Assembly: GCA_025350945.1 (NCBI GenBank)
Contig: JANXWW010000252.1
Coordinates: 1-6,974 of the forward strand
Source: Burkholderiales bacterium
Lineage (GTDB): Bacteria > Pseudomonadota > Gammaproteobacteria > Burkholderiales > Usitatibacteraceae
DNA length: 6,974 nt
Reading direction: 5' to 3'
Positions 1 through 5,694 of this stretch are shown piece after piece (positions within the stretch are counted from its first letter, which is position 1; each line of letters begins with the position of its first letter). The position numbers were made by a program, and so were the translations under genes. The notes below the pieces were generated by a model, which saw only the letters and a program-made list of their open reading frames with translations, was not told the origin of the DNA and ran no database searches.

Positions 1-632
1 CCCGCATCGCGATACGCACGATTCAATACCTCCACCGCGCCATGACAAAAAATCGGCCCAATATTTGCATCCACACTTTTCAGCATTCGCTGCGCCTTGC
101 CAAACGAGTAACCAAACAGCACGCTCGCGCGCTTAGCCTCAGCATTCGCGGCCCACCATTGATTAATTTCGGCAAACATTTCCGCATGCGTGCGCCAGCG
201 ATAGATCGGCAGGCCGAACGTAGATTCCGTGACGAAGGTGTCGCATTTCACCGATTCGAAGCCATCGCAGGTCGGATCGAAATCGAGTTTGTAATCGCCC
301 GACACCACCCATACTTCACCGCGATATTCGATCCGCACTTGCGCGCTGCCGAGCACATGGCCCGCCGGATGCAGCGATATTTTTACGCCATTGATATCGC
401 GGATTTCGGCGTAGGCAAGCGTCTCGATTTGTGCTTTCGCGCCGAGCCGCGATTGCAGCACGCCTAGAGCGGGCGCACTCGCGAGATACGCGCCATGTCC
501 GGGCCGCGCATGATCGGCATGTGCGTGGGTAATGACGGCGCGATCAACCGGCCGCCAGGGATCGACATAGAAATCGCCCGCCGCGCAATAAAGGCCGCGC
601 GGCGTGTGCGTTAAAAGCTCAGTTGCGGGCAC
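1..632 (-). CDS. DNA ligase-associated MBL-fold exonuclease, N-terminal part (cut by window edge)
   Basis: Translating the minus strand gives 210 open codons from a GTG at 632 to the window edge. The protein opens with ELLTHTPRGLYCAAGDFYVD and then has the metallo-beta-lactamase signature HAHADH (residues 36-41), the ligand histidine in HPAGHVLGSAQ (H92), the aspartate in SGDYKLD (D113) and TESTFG (about 135-140). This order and wording match the ligase-associated DNA exonuclease family (MBL fold plus beta-CASP). In other bacteria that family is encoded with an ATP-dependent DNA ligase, an Lhr-type helicase and a phosphoesterase, and is thought to act in DNA repair. The GTG start is chosen because an in-frame TGA at 639-641 blocks anything further upstream; no strong ribosome site precedes it, so it may rely on translation of rppH, whose stop lies 12 bases before. 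The C-terminal beta-CASP part and any ligase gene would lie left of the window. Confidence 0.9.
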   Translation of the reverse strand, partial: MPATELLTHTPRGLYCAAGDFYVDPWRPVDRAVITHAHADHARPGHGAYLASAPALGVLQSRLGAKAQIETLAYAEIRDINGVKISLHPAGHVLGSAQVRIEYRGEVWVVSGDYKLDFDPTCDGFESVKCDTFVTESTFGLPIYRWRTHAEMFAEINQWWAANAEAKRASVLFGYSFGKAQRMLKSVDANIGPIFCHGAVEVLNRAYRDA

Positions 633-644
633 CGTCAGTCAGAC

Positions 645-1376
645 TCAGACGCTCTCGCGGTCTAGCGTGGTCGGTGTCAAAATCGGTGCCAGCGCCGTCG
701 CCAGCACCGGCTCGGGTATGGGTTGCTGTGCTACGTTGACTGGTGCCGGGCGCAAATCCCCCACCAGCGGCAGCGCATCATCATGCACGGTGGCACCATG
801 CGTTGCGGGATGATGCACCGTCGCATGTGCGTGCGCGTGTGTGTGTGCGTGTGTGTGTGCGTGTGTGTGCCCATGTGCGCCATCGCGACCCTTGCGATGA
901 TGGCCATGATCCAGAAACCTGACCAGTTGCTGTAACGCCTGGCGATACACATCACGTTTGAATTCAATCACGCTATCAAGTGGCACCCAGTAATCGTGCC
1001 AGCGCCACGCGTCAAATTCCGGATGCGTGCTTGCGCGCAGCCGTATATCGTGGTCGCGCCCAGTGAGCCGCAACAAATACCAGATTTGCTTCTGGCCTTT
1101 GTAAGTGCCGCGCCATTCGCGCTTGATCCAGTGATTGGGCACGTGATAGTGCAGCCAACCCTTGGTGCGGCCCAAAATTTGCACGTGCTCACGCATCAAG
1201 CCCGTTTCTTCTTCCAGCTCCCGATACATCGCGTCTTCCGGGCTTTCATTTAACTTGATACCGCCCTGCGGGAACTGCCAAGAATGCTCCTTGATGCGCT
1301 TGCCCCAAAACACCTCGTTCTTTGCATTGCAAAGTACGATAGCGACATTCGGGCGATAACCATCACGATCAATCAT
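645..1376 (-). CDS. rppH: RNA pyrophosphohydrolase RppH with histidine-rich C-terminal tail
   Basis: This Nudix hydrolase removes pyrophosphate from the 5' end of triphosphorylated mRNA and so starts RNase E-dependent decay in the cytoplasm. The N-terminus MIDRDGYRPNVAIVL is typical of RppH. The Nudix box occupies residues 38-60 (G38, E44, then R52-E53-L54-E55-E56-E57-T58-G59-L60), so all metal-binding glutamates are present, and HSWQFPQGGI lies just before it. The catalytic core ends near residue 155 (LVRFL). After it comes a tail to residue 243 that makes the protein clearly longer than E. coli RppH (176 aa). Residues 157-198 hold 16 histidines, including three HTHA units and HAHA at 170-185; the last 45 residues are Pro/Ala/Leu-rich. 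The ATG at 1376 is well supported by GGAAGGG five bases upstream (1382-1388). The gene is divergent from proS and lies upstream of the exonuclease gene, probably in one transcript. The core function is confident; the role of the tail is unknown. Confidence 0.96.
   Translation of the reverse strand: MIDRDGYRPNVAIVLCNAKNEVFWGKRIKEHSWQFPQGGIKLNESPEDAMYRELEEETGLMREHVQILGRTKGWLHYHVPNHWIKREWRGTYKGQKQIWYLLRLTGRDHDIRLRASTHPEFDAWRWHDYWVPLDSVIEFKRDVYRQALQQLVRFLDHGHHRKGRDGAHGHTHAHTHAHTHAHAHATVHHPATHGATVHDDALPLVGDLRPAPVNVAQQPIPEPVLATALAPILTPTTLDRESV
822..869 (-). repeat. 12-bp in-frame tandem repeat encoding HTHA units in rppH
   Basis: Read on the minus strand, 869-858, 857-846 and 845-834 are three copies of CACACACACGCA (the third ends in G), and 833-822 is a degenerate fourth, CACGCACATGCG. 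Since 12 is a multiple of three, gain or loss of a unit would change tail length without shifting frame. The units translate as HTHA, HTHA, HTHA and HAHA. The tract is also a run of strictly alternating pyrimidines and purines. Confidence 0.9.
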
Positions 1377-1525
1377 GGTTGCCCTTCCAATTCTTTAGTT
1401 AAGTGATTCTTTCACAAAACTTGGGCGCTGTGTAGGGCTATGTGCTGTCTGGCATGTAAAATCATGCATGTTTGCGGCTTTATTTGCCGAACATTCTTTT
1501 TAACCTACTGAATATCCAAGACAAA
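1377..1525. promoter_or_regulatory. Divergent promoter region between rppH and proS
   Basis: This 149-base non-coding gap must hold the promoters of both divergent genes. The rppH ribosome site GGAAGGG is at 1382-1388 on the minus strand. On the plus strand a TAAAAT at 1457-1462 resembles a -10 box, but no good -35 stands at the right distance. It is framed by the inverted repeat GCATG (1452-1456) and CATGC (1463-1467). A short GTGA / TCAC inverted repeat lies at 1403-1415. I could not fix either transcription start from the sequence. Confidence 0.45.
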
Positions 1526-3274
1526 ATGCGCGCCTCTCGTTTTTTTATTTCCACTCTCAAAGAAGCGCCTGCCGACGCTGATATCGTTTCGCAAAAACTA
1601 ATGCTGCGTGCCGGCATGATCCGTAAGCTTGCCGCCGGCATTTATAACTATCTGCCGATGGGCCTGCGCACGATTCGCAAGGTGGAAGCCATCATCCGCG
1701 AAGAAATGAATGCGGCAGGTGCGGTGGAGCTTTTGATGCCGGTCGTGCAGCCGGCCGAGCTGTGGCAGGAAACGGGGCGCTGGCAAAAATACGGCGCAGA
1801 ATTAATGCGGATTAAAGATCGCCATGATCGCGATTTTATTGTGCAACCGACGTCAGAAGAAGCCATCACGGATATCGCGAGAGCCGAGATTAAAAGCTAT
1901 CGCCAATTGCCAGTAAATTTTTATCATATCCAAACCAAATTTCGCGATGAGCGCCGCCCAAGATTTGGTGTGATGCGGGGCCGCGAATTCACGATGAAGG
2001 ACGCGTATTCGTTTGATCGTGACGAGGCTGCTGCGGGCAAAAGCTACGACAATATGTTTGCCGCCTACGAGAAAATTTTTACCCGTCTGGGGCTCACCTT
2101 TCGCGCGGTAAACGCCGACACGGGTGCCATCGGCGGCTCGCGCTCGCACGAATTCCAAGTGATTGCCGATACCGGCGAAGATGCGATTGCGTATTGCAAG
2201 GATTCGAGCTACGCGGCCAATATTGAGCTCGCTGAAGCGCTGCCACTGATTGCCTCAAGAGCCGCGCCAGTGCTTGCGTTTGCCAAGACCGCCACGCCGG
2301 GAAAAGCGAAGTGCGAGGACGTGGCTGAGCTATTGAAACTGCCGCTCACACAGACCGTGAAATCGATAGTATTGGCAACTGACCCGGTGGATGAAACAGG
2401 CAATTTACTGCCATCGGTGGTGTGGTTATTGTTGCTGCGCGGCGATCATGATTTGAATGAAATCAAGGCGGGCAAAATTGACGGCTTGAACAAAGGTTTT
2501 CGCTTCGCCACTGAGGCCGAAATCGTCGAACATTTCGGCTGCAAACCCGGCTATCTCGGCCCGATGAATCTGAAAAAACCGGTGCAAATGGTCACGGATC
2601 GAACGGTCGCCAATCTGAGCGATTTTGTTTCGGGTGCGAACGAAATTGATTTCCACTACACCGGCATGAACTGGGGCCGCGATTTGCCCGAGCCTGCATT
2701 CATTGCCGATATCCGTAACGTGCTTGCGGGCGATCCTTCGCCCGATGGCAAAGGCGTGTTGTCGATTCAGCGTGGCATCGAAGTCGGCCACGTGTTTTTC
2801 CTGGGCACCGTATATTCAGAGCCGATGAAAGCGAACTTCCTCGATGAAGACGGCAAACCAAAGCCCATGCAAATGGGCTGCTACGGCATCGGTGTCACGC
2901 GCTTGCTCGGTGCGGCCATTGAGCAGAACCATGATGAGCGCGGCATCATTTGGCCCGATGCCATGGCCCCCTTCACGGTCGCGATTGCGCCGATGGGTTA
3001 TGAACGCTCAGCGATGGTGAAAGAAGCGGCCGACAAGCTGCATGACGAGCTTACAGCAGCAGGAATTGACGTGCTACTCGATGATCGCGGTGAGCGCCCC
3101 GGTGCCATGCTGGCGGATATGGAGCTGATCGGCATTCCGCATCGCGTTGTCGTCGGCGAACGCGGCTTGAAAGAGGGCAACGTGGAATATCAGCATCGCC
3201 GCGGAATGGCAAACGCGGCGGCAACGCCAATACCAGCAACCGAAATTGTGGCGTATTTAAAAAGCAAACGCTAG
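1526..3274 (+). CDS. proS: Prolyl-tRNA synthetase, bacterial type with editing domain
   Basis: This class II aminoacyl-tRNA synthetase charges tRNA-Pro with proline in the cytoplasm. The protein is 582 aa, normal for the bacterial (E. coli-like) form. The N-terminus MRASRFFISTLKEAPADA followed by LMLRAGMIRKLAAGIYNYLP is the standard opening of the family. Motif 2 is TKFRDE (137-142), followed by RPRFGVMRGREFTMKDAYSF; motif 3 includes GCYGIGVTRLLGAAIEQ (from 451). The stretch of roughly 180 residues between motifs 2 and 3 is the inserted YbaK-like domain that deacylates mischarged Ala-tRNA-Pro, and the last 110 or so residues are the anticodon-binding domain. I chose the ATG at 1526 because family alignment starts there. 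An in-frame TTG at 1472 would add 18 residues (RLYLPNILFNLLNIQDK after the initiator) unlike any ProRS start that I know. No clear Shine-Dalgarno precedes the ATG. The gene stands alone, with hairpins following its TAG stop. Confidence 0.97.
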   Translation: MRASRFFISTLKEAPADADIVSQKLMLRAGMIRKLAAGIYNYLPMGLRTIRKVEAIIREEMNAAGAVELLMPVVQPAELWQETGRWQKYGAELMRIKDRHDRDFIVQPTSEEAITDIARAEIKSYRQLPVNFYHIQTKFRDERRPRFGVMRGREFTMKDAYSFDRDEAAAGKSYDNMFAAYEKIFTRLGLTFRAVNADTGAIGGSRSHEFQVIADTGEDAIAYCKDSSYAANIELAEALPLIASRAAPVLAFAKTATPGKAKCEDVAELLKLPLTQTVKSIVLATDPVDETGNLLPSVVWLLLLRGDHDLNEIKAGKIDGLNKGFRFATEAEIVEHFGCKPGYLGPMNLKKPVQMVTDRTVANLSDFVSGANEIDFHYTGMNWGRDLPEPAFIADIRNVLAGDPSPDGKGVLSIQRGIEVGHVFFLGTVYSEPMKANFLDEDGKPKPMQMGCYGIGVTRLLGAAIEQNHDERGIIWPDAMAPFTVAIAPMGYERSAMVKEAADKLHDELTAAGIDVLLDDRGERPGAMLADMELIGIPHRVVVGERGLKEGNVEYQHRRGMANAAATPIPATEIVAYLKSKR

Positions 3275-3283
3275 CATCAGAGC

Positions 3284-3313
3284 GGCTTTACAAGCATTTA
3301 TGCTTCGAAAGCC
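3284..3313 (+). other. Hairpin just after proS
   Basis: GGCTTT (3284-3289) pairs with AAAGCC (3308-3313) and AAGCAT (3292-3297) with ATGCTT (3300-3305), giving up to 12 pairs broken by a 2x2 internal loop. No T-run follows, so it is more likely an mRNA 3'-end stabilising or auxiliary structure than a terminator on its own. It begins 10 bases after the proS stop. Confidence 0.5.
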
Positions 3314-3348
3314 TCACCAATATTAGCGAAACGTTTCTCACAAACAAA

Positions 3349-3376
3349 GCGGCCCCGGAATTTCTTCCGGGGCCGC
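3349..3376. terminator. Strong, probably bidirectional intrinsic terminator between convergent genes
   Basis: GCGGCCCCGGAA (3349-3360) and TTCCGGGGCCGC (3365-3376) form a perfect 12-bp GC-rich stem around a TTTC loop. Read on the minus strand it is followed by TTTGTTTG, a fair U-rich tail for the secreted-protein genes. Read on the plus strand the tail is GTTGTGTTGTGCTT, which is weaker. Its position between proS and the convergent gene ending at 3548 fits a shared terminator. Confidence 0.8.
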
Positions 3377-3547
3377 GTTGTGTTGTGCTTCACGATTTGC
3401 TGCTTGCTACGGTATTGCGGTACAAAACTGCAACTACAACTACAACTTCACATCAACTACAGCCACTTTCGTAACGACCCAGGTGGCCACCGGGCTTTAG
3501 AGGCGCGCTATGTTGCACGCTAAAAACTTTTGCTTCGATATTCAATC
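3377..3547. other. Non-coding stretch between the terminator and the 3' end of the second secreted-protein gene
   Basis: No credible full gene is seen. The stretch holds a short hexamer repeat, CAACTA CAACTA CAACTT at 3431-3448. On the minus strand it also holds a short open reading frame ending VATWVVTKVAVVDVKL before a TAG inside that repeat. The latter reads like a protein C-terminus but has no start context. The minus-strand transcript from the secreted-protein genes probably crosses the whole stretch to reach the terminator at 3349-3376. Confidence 0.4.
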
Positions 3548-4465
3548 TTAAAATGCGCGAATAATATTGGACGAAAACAGCGGCGCATTGGTATTTGAAA
3601 ACGCTTCAACTCTGGCTTGGGGGGCCACATCATCGTATAAACCAATGCCCACAAAAGTCGCACGCATGCGTCCGATTTTCGTCAGCGAGGTACTGACAGC
3701 CGGGCAGGCAATCACGTTTTGCGGGCAAATATCACTGCCGCCGGCGCGGGTCTCAAAGAGCATGCCTTCCATGACAGTGCCACCTTCGCTCCATGTCACG
3801 TCCTGAATGCTGAGCCAGCGTGGCACGCCATTGCGGTCGTAAAGATACCAAGTGCCAAACACCACATCGCTACCCTGATAGGCGTGAACAAAGCTCAAAC
3901 CTGAACCGCTGGTGATCGGGTCGTACCATGCGCCGCTTATATTGCCTGCCGAGCGGGTGGTTGACCCCGCCGCAGTCGTCACCACACGACCCTCGCCCGT
4001 TGGCGCGCCCGTGCTGCTTACGATCAATACGCGCGCCACGCCGACTTCACGCGCTGCGTAGGCCAGATCAAAACGATAGGGCGTGAGCACTTGGGCGCAC
4101 GCCACCAAAGTAAGCGGAGCTTGCAGACGTATCGTGATTGTTTTCACCACTGTAAATAAACTGCTATCCAGCGTGGCGGCAACAGGCGCACAGGTGTTGG
4201 GCCAAAGACCGGTCACCGTCAAGGTTCGCGGCTCTGCTACCGCTGCCACCGGGGGCGAAACCATCAAAAGCGGCGTGGTGGGCGGCGGCAAGGTGGCACT
4301 TTGCGCACCAGCCATACGCGGCAGGGCGATGAATATGCATAGCATTGAGATGTACAAAAATGATGCATACAAAAACGATGTGCGCAGCATCCTGCCCATT
4401 GTCCAGCAGGCCACAGCAACGCCGCGATTTTTAGCCGGATTCGATTGTATGCTCGTCATATGCAT
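3548..4465 (-). CDS. Secreted protein with W-Y-D-P / SGSG / WYLYD module, downstream paralog
   Basis: Function unknown. From the ATG at 4465 the protein is 305 aa. A hydrophobic segment at about 27-50 ending RMAGA|Q looks like a Sec signal peptide with cleavage near residue 54, so the mature protein should be periplasmic or exported. After a proline-rich linker (ATLPPPTTPLL) comes a beta-rich domain with C92 and C123. Then comes the module ISGAWYDPITSGSG (176-189), FGTWYLYDRNGVPRW (to W217), W225 and a Cys pair, C247 and C254. It ends at LFSSNIIRAF. The neighbour at 4477-5328 shares the same layout and all four cysteines. The start is uncertain: the reading frame opens at a TTG at 4480 overlapping the upstream stop, and ATGs lie at 4471, 4465 and 4459. 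I prefer 4465 because GAGG (4475-4478) lies nine bases upstream and overlaps the neighbour's TGA. An unusually long n-region (about 25 residues) precedes the hydrophobic core, so an internal Met at 4399 or 4390 is also possible. Confidence 0.8.
   Translation of the reverse strand: MHMTSIQSNPAKNRGVAVACWTMGRMLRTSFLYASFLYISMLCIFIALPRMAGAQSATLPPPTTPLLMVSPPVAAVAEPRTLTVTGLWPNTCAPVAATLDSSLFTVVKTITIRLQAPLTLVACAQVLTPYRFDLAYAAREVGVARVLIVSSTGAPTGEGRVVTTAAGSTTRSAGNISGAWYDPITSGSGLSFVHAYQGSDVVFGTWYLYDRNGVPRWLSIQDVTWSEGGTVMEGMLFETRAGGSDICPQNVIACPAVSTSLTKIGRMRATFVGIGLYDDVAPQARVEAFSNTNAPLFSSNIIRAF
4353..4382 (-). repeat. 15-bp imperfect tandem duplication inside the signal peptide coding sequence
   Basis: On the plus strand TACAAAAATGATGCA (4353-4367) is followed directly by TACAAAAACGATGTG (4368-4382), 12 of 15 bases identical. 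On the coding strand this duplicates five residues, SFLYA then SFLYI, in the hydrophobic core of the signal peptide. The reading frame is kept. Confidence 0.75.
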
Positions 4466-4476
4466 TTTCATCAGCC

Positions 4477-5328
4477 TCAAAACGTTAATCGGCTGGCGGT
4501 GGAAGAAAAAAGCGCCGCGCCACTTGACGAGAACGCGTCGACTTTCATCAGCAATGGCGTCGTGCGCGAAAACTCATCACCCACCAGAGAAACTTTGACC
4601 ATGCCAATCCGCACCGACGGGATACTGGCGGTGGGGCACGGCACGTCTACTGTGCATGACGAGGCTGGCGAGCGCGACTCCAGCAACTGCGCTTCAAAAC
4701 GGCGACCATCCTGATTCCACACCGCGTTCTGCATCGTATACCAGCGCGCATTGCCCGCTTGATCGTAGAGATACCATGTGCCGAAGCTCACATCATCGCT
4801 TTTAAAATTATGCTGAAACGTAATACCGGAACCACTCGTGGCGGGATCAAACCACACCCCCGAAATATCGACGAGAGAACGGGCCTTGCCCGCGCCCGAC
4901 GTAACCACATTGCCCTCGCCATATTTAGTCTCGGTGTCCGTGACCACCACCACGCGCAGCACCCCTTCTGCTTTCGGCGTGTAATCAAATTCAAGCCGCG
5001 AATCGCCACCCAAAATAGGCTGGCAGACGACCACATTCGGTTCAATCGCGGCGAATGACACCCGCACCGTCAAAATCCCGGTCTGCGCGGTATCGTTTGA
5101 TTCCAGTTTCAAATTGACCGGCCCGCAATTATTGAGCCACGCACTGCTGATGATAATCTTGCGCGCTATATTTGGTGCTGCGATCAGCGGCGTCACACTC
5201 ACCACCGGCAGCGTCACTGGGGGAGGCACAGTGGCCGCCACTGCAGGCGAGGCACGAAACAGCATGCTGGCCAGCAGCACACATATCCCCGTCGTCAAGC
5301 CCGCCATCACCGCCCCGATAAATCGCAT
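4477..5328 (-). CDS. Secreted protein with W-F-D-P / SGSG / WYLYD module, upstream paralog
   Basis: Function unknown. From the ATG at 5328 the protein is 283 aa: MRFIGAVMAGLTTGICVLL then ...SPAVAA|T, a clear Sec signal peptide with cleavage near residue 32. A proline-rich start (ATVPPPVTLP) leads into a beta-rich domain with C68 (WLNNCGP) and C102 (VVVCQP). Then comes ISGVWFDPATSGSG (155-168), FGTWYLYDQAGNARW (to W196), W204 and CTVDVPC (C225, C231), ending LFSSTASRLTF. The W-x-D/N-P-x-x-S-G-x-G and W-[YF]-x-Y-D pattern resembles a module I recall in many secreted betaproteobacterial and xanthomonad proteins, usually written WWNPAESGWG. The ATG at 5328 has TGAGGG five bases upstream (5334-5339) and puts the signal peptide at the terminus. 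The open frame extends to a TTG at 5445 and an ATG at 5352, neither with a comparable site. It is first in a two-gene unit with its paralog. Confidence 0.85.
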   Translation of the reverse strand: MRFIGAVMAGLTTGICVLLASMLFRASPAVAATVPPPVTLPVVSVTPLIAAPNIARKIIISSAWLNNCGPVNLKLESNDTAQTGILTVRVSFAAIEPNVVVCQPILGGDSRLEFDYTPKAEGVLRVVVVTDTETKYGEGNVVTSGAGKARSLVDISGVWFDPATSGSGITFQHNFKSDDVSFGTWYLYDQAGNARWYTMQNAVWNQDGRRFEAQLLESRSPASSCTVDVPCPTASIPSVRIGMVKVSLVGDEFSRTTPLLMKVDAFSSSGAALFSSTASRLTF

Positions 5329-5333
5329 AAATG

Positions 5334-5339
5334 CCCTCA
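5334..5339 (-). promoter_or_regulatory. Ribosome binding site fixing the start of the upstream secreted-protein gene
   Basis: TGAGGG on the minus strand stands five bases before the ATG at 5328. It is the best Shine-Dalgarno in the region and argues against the longer TTG- or ATG-initiated versions of the protein. Confidence 0.75.
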
Positions 5340-5449
5340 AAATTTGTTGCATAAGATAAAGAGTTGGTTTCGACACACTGCACTCCGATCCAATTTTTTT
5401 AGCCAGCAACACTAGATGCCGCGAAACATTTAACAACCGCGCCAAAACA

Positions 5450-5487
5450 AAACTTGCATTTACTTTAACTGCTCACTAAACTTGCAT
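5450..5487. repeat. 10-bp direct repeat AAACTTGCAT, 28 bp apart
   Basis: AAACTTGCAT is found exactly at 5450-5459 and again at 5478-5487, with TTTACTTTAACTGCTCAC between. The site lies 120-160 bases upstream of the secreted-protein start. It could be a paired protein binding site; function is inferred from position only. Confidence 0.5.
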
Positions 5488-5493
5488 CAGTGT

Positions 5494-5506
5494 GGGAATT
5501 ATTCCC
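5494..5506. promoter_or_regulatory. 13-bp palindrome GGGAATTATTCCC
   Basis: GGGAAT and ATTCCC are perfect inverted repeats around one central T. The size and symmetry fit a dimeric repressor operator, but I cannot name a regulator. It sits in the middle of the divergent region. Confidence 0.4.
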
Positions 5507-5694
5507 GCATTAAAAATGTTTTGCAAGCAGTATTTGGAAATATTTTTTGATGTTGTTTTATTGCATCAGCTTTGTCGTTATTTCGAGACAATCAGGGATC
5601 AGCGAAGACACCGATCCTGCGAAAGCCGTAAAAATTTGCATCTCAAATGCTGTTTCAATATTTTTACCAAACATCAAGAAATGAAGAACTGTCG

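Noticed and set aside
42..467. Plus-strand open frame of 141 codons
   Set aside because: It is the opposite-strand shadow of the exonuclease gene, whose minus-strand translation shows the HAHADH motif and other family signatures.
723..967. Overlapping open frames on both strands rich in Val/Cys or His/Thr across the GT/GC repeat
   Set aside because: They are other-frame readings of the low-complexity repeat inside rppH; the Nudix frame continues through it intact.
1472..1525. TTG-initiated 18-residue extension of ProRS
   Set aside because: The family starts at MRAS; the extension is unlike known ProRS N-termini and lies in the promoter/leader region.
2727..2744. Perfect 7-bp hairpin CGGGCGA-TCCT-TCGCCCG
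   Set aside because: It lies inside the proS coding region with no T-run and is explained by codon content; no reason to call a terminator.
1853..2791. Minus-strand open frames of 64-121 codons within proS
   Set aside because: They are antisense shadows of a strongly conserved gene, with no motif or ribosome site of their own.
3431..3448. CAACTA repeat considered as a CRISPR or attachment site
   Set aside because: Only two exact hexamers and one variant with no spacers; a simple short tandem repeat.
4083..4598. Plus-strand open frame of 171 codons across the junction of the two paralogs
   Set aside because: It is antisense to both secreted-protein genes and lacks any recognisable feature; the minus-strand proteins have signal peptides and shared motifs.
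5329..5445. 39-residue N-terminal extension of the upstream secreted protein from a TTG at 5445
   Set aside because: It would bury the signal peptide; the ATG at 5328 has a good ribosome site five bases upstream.
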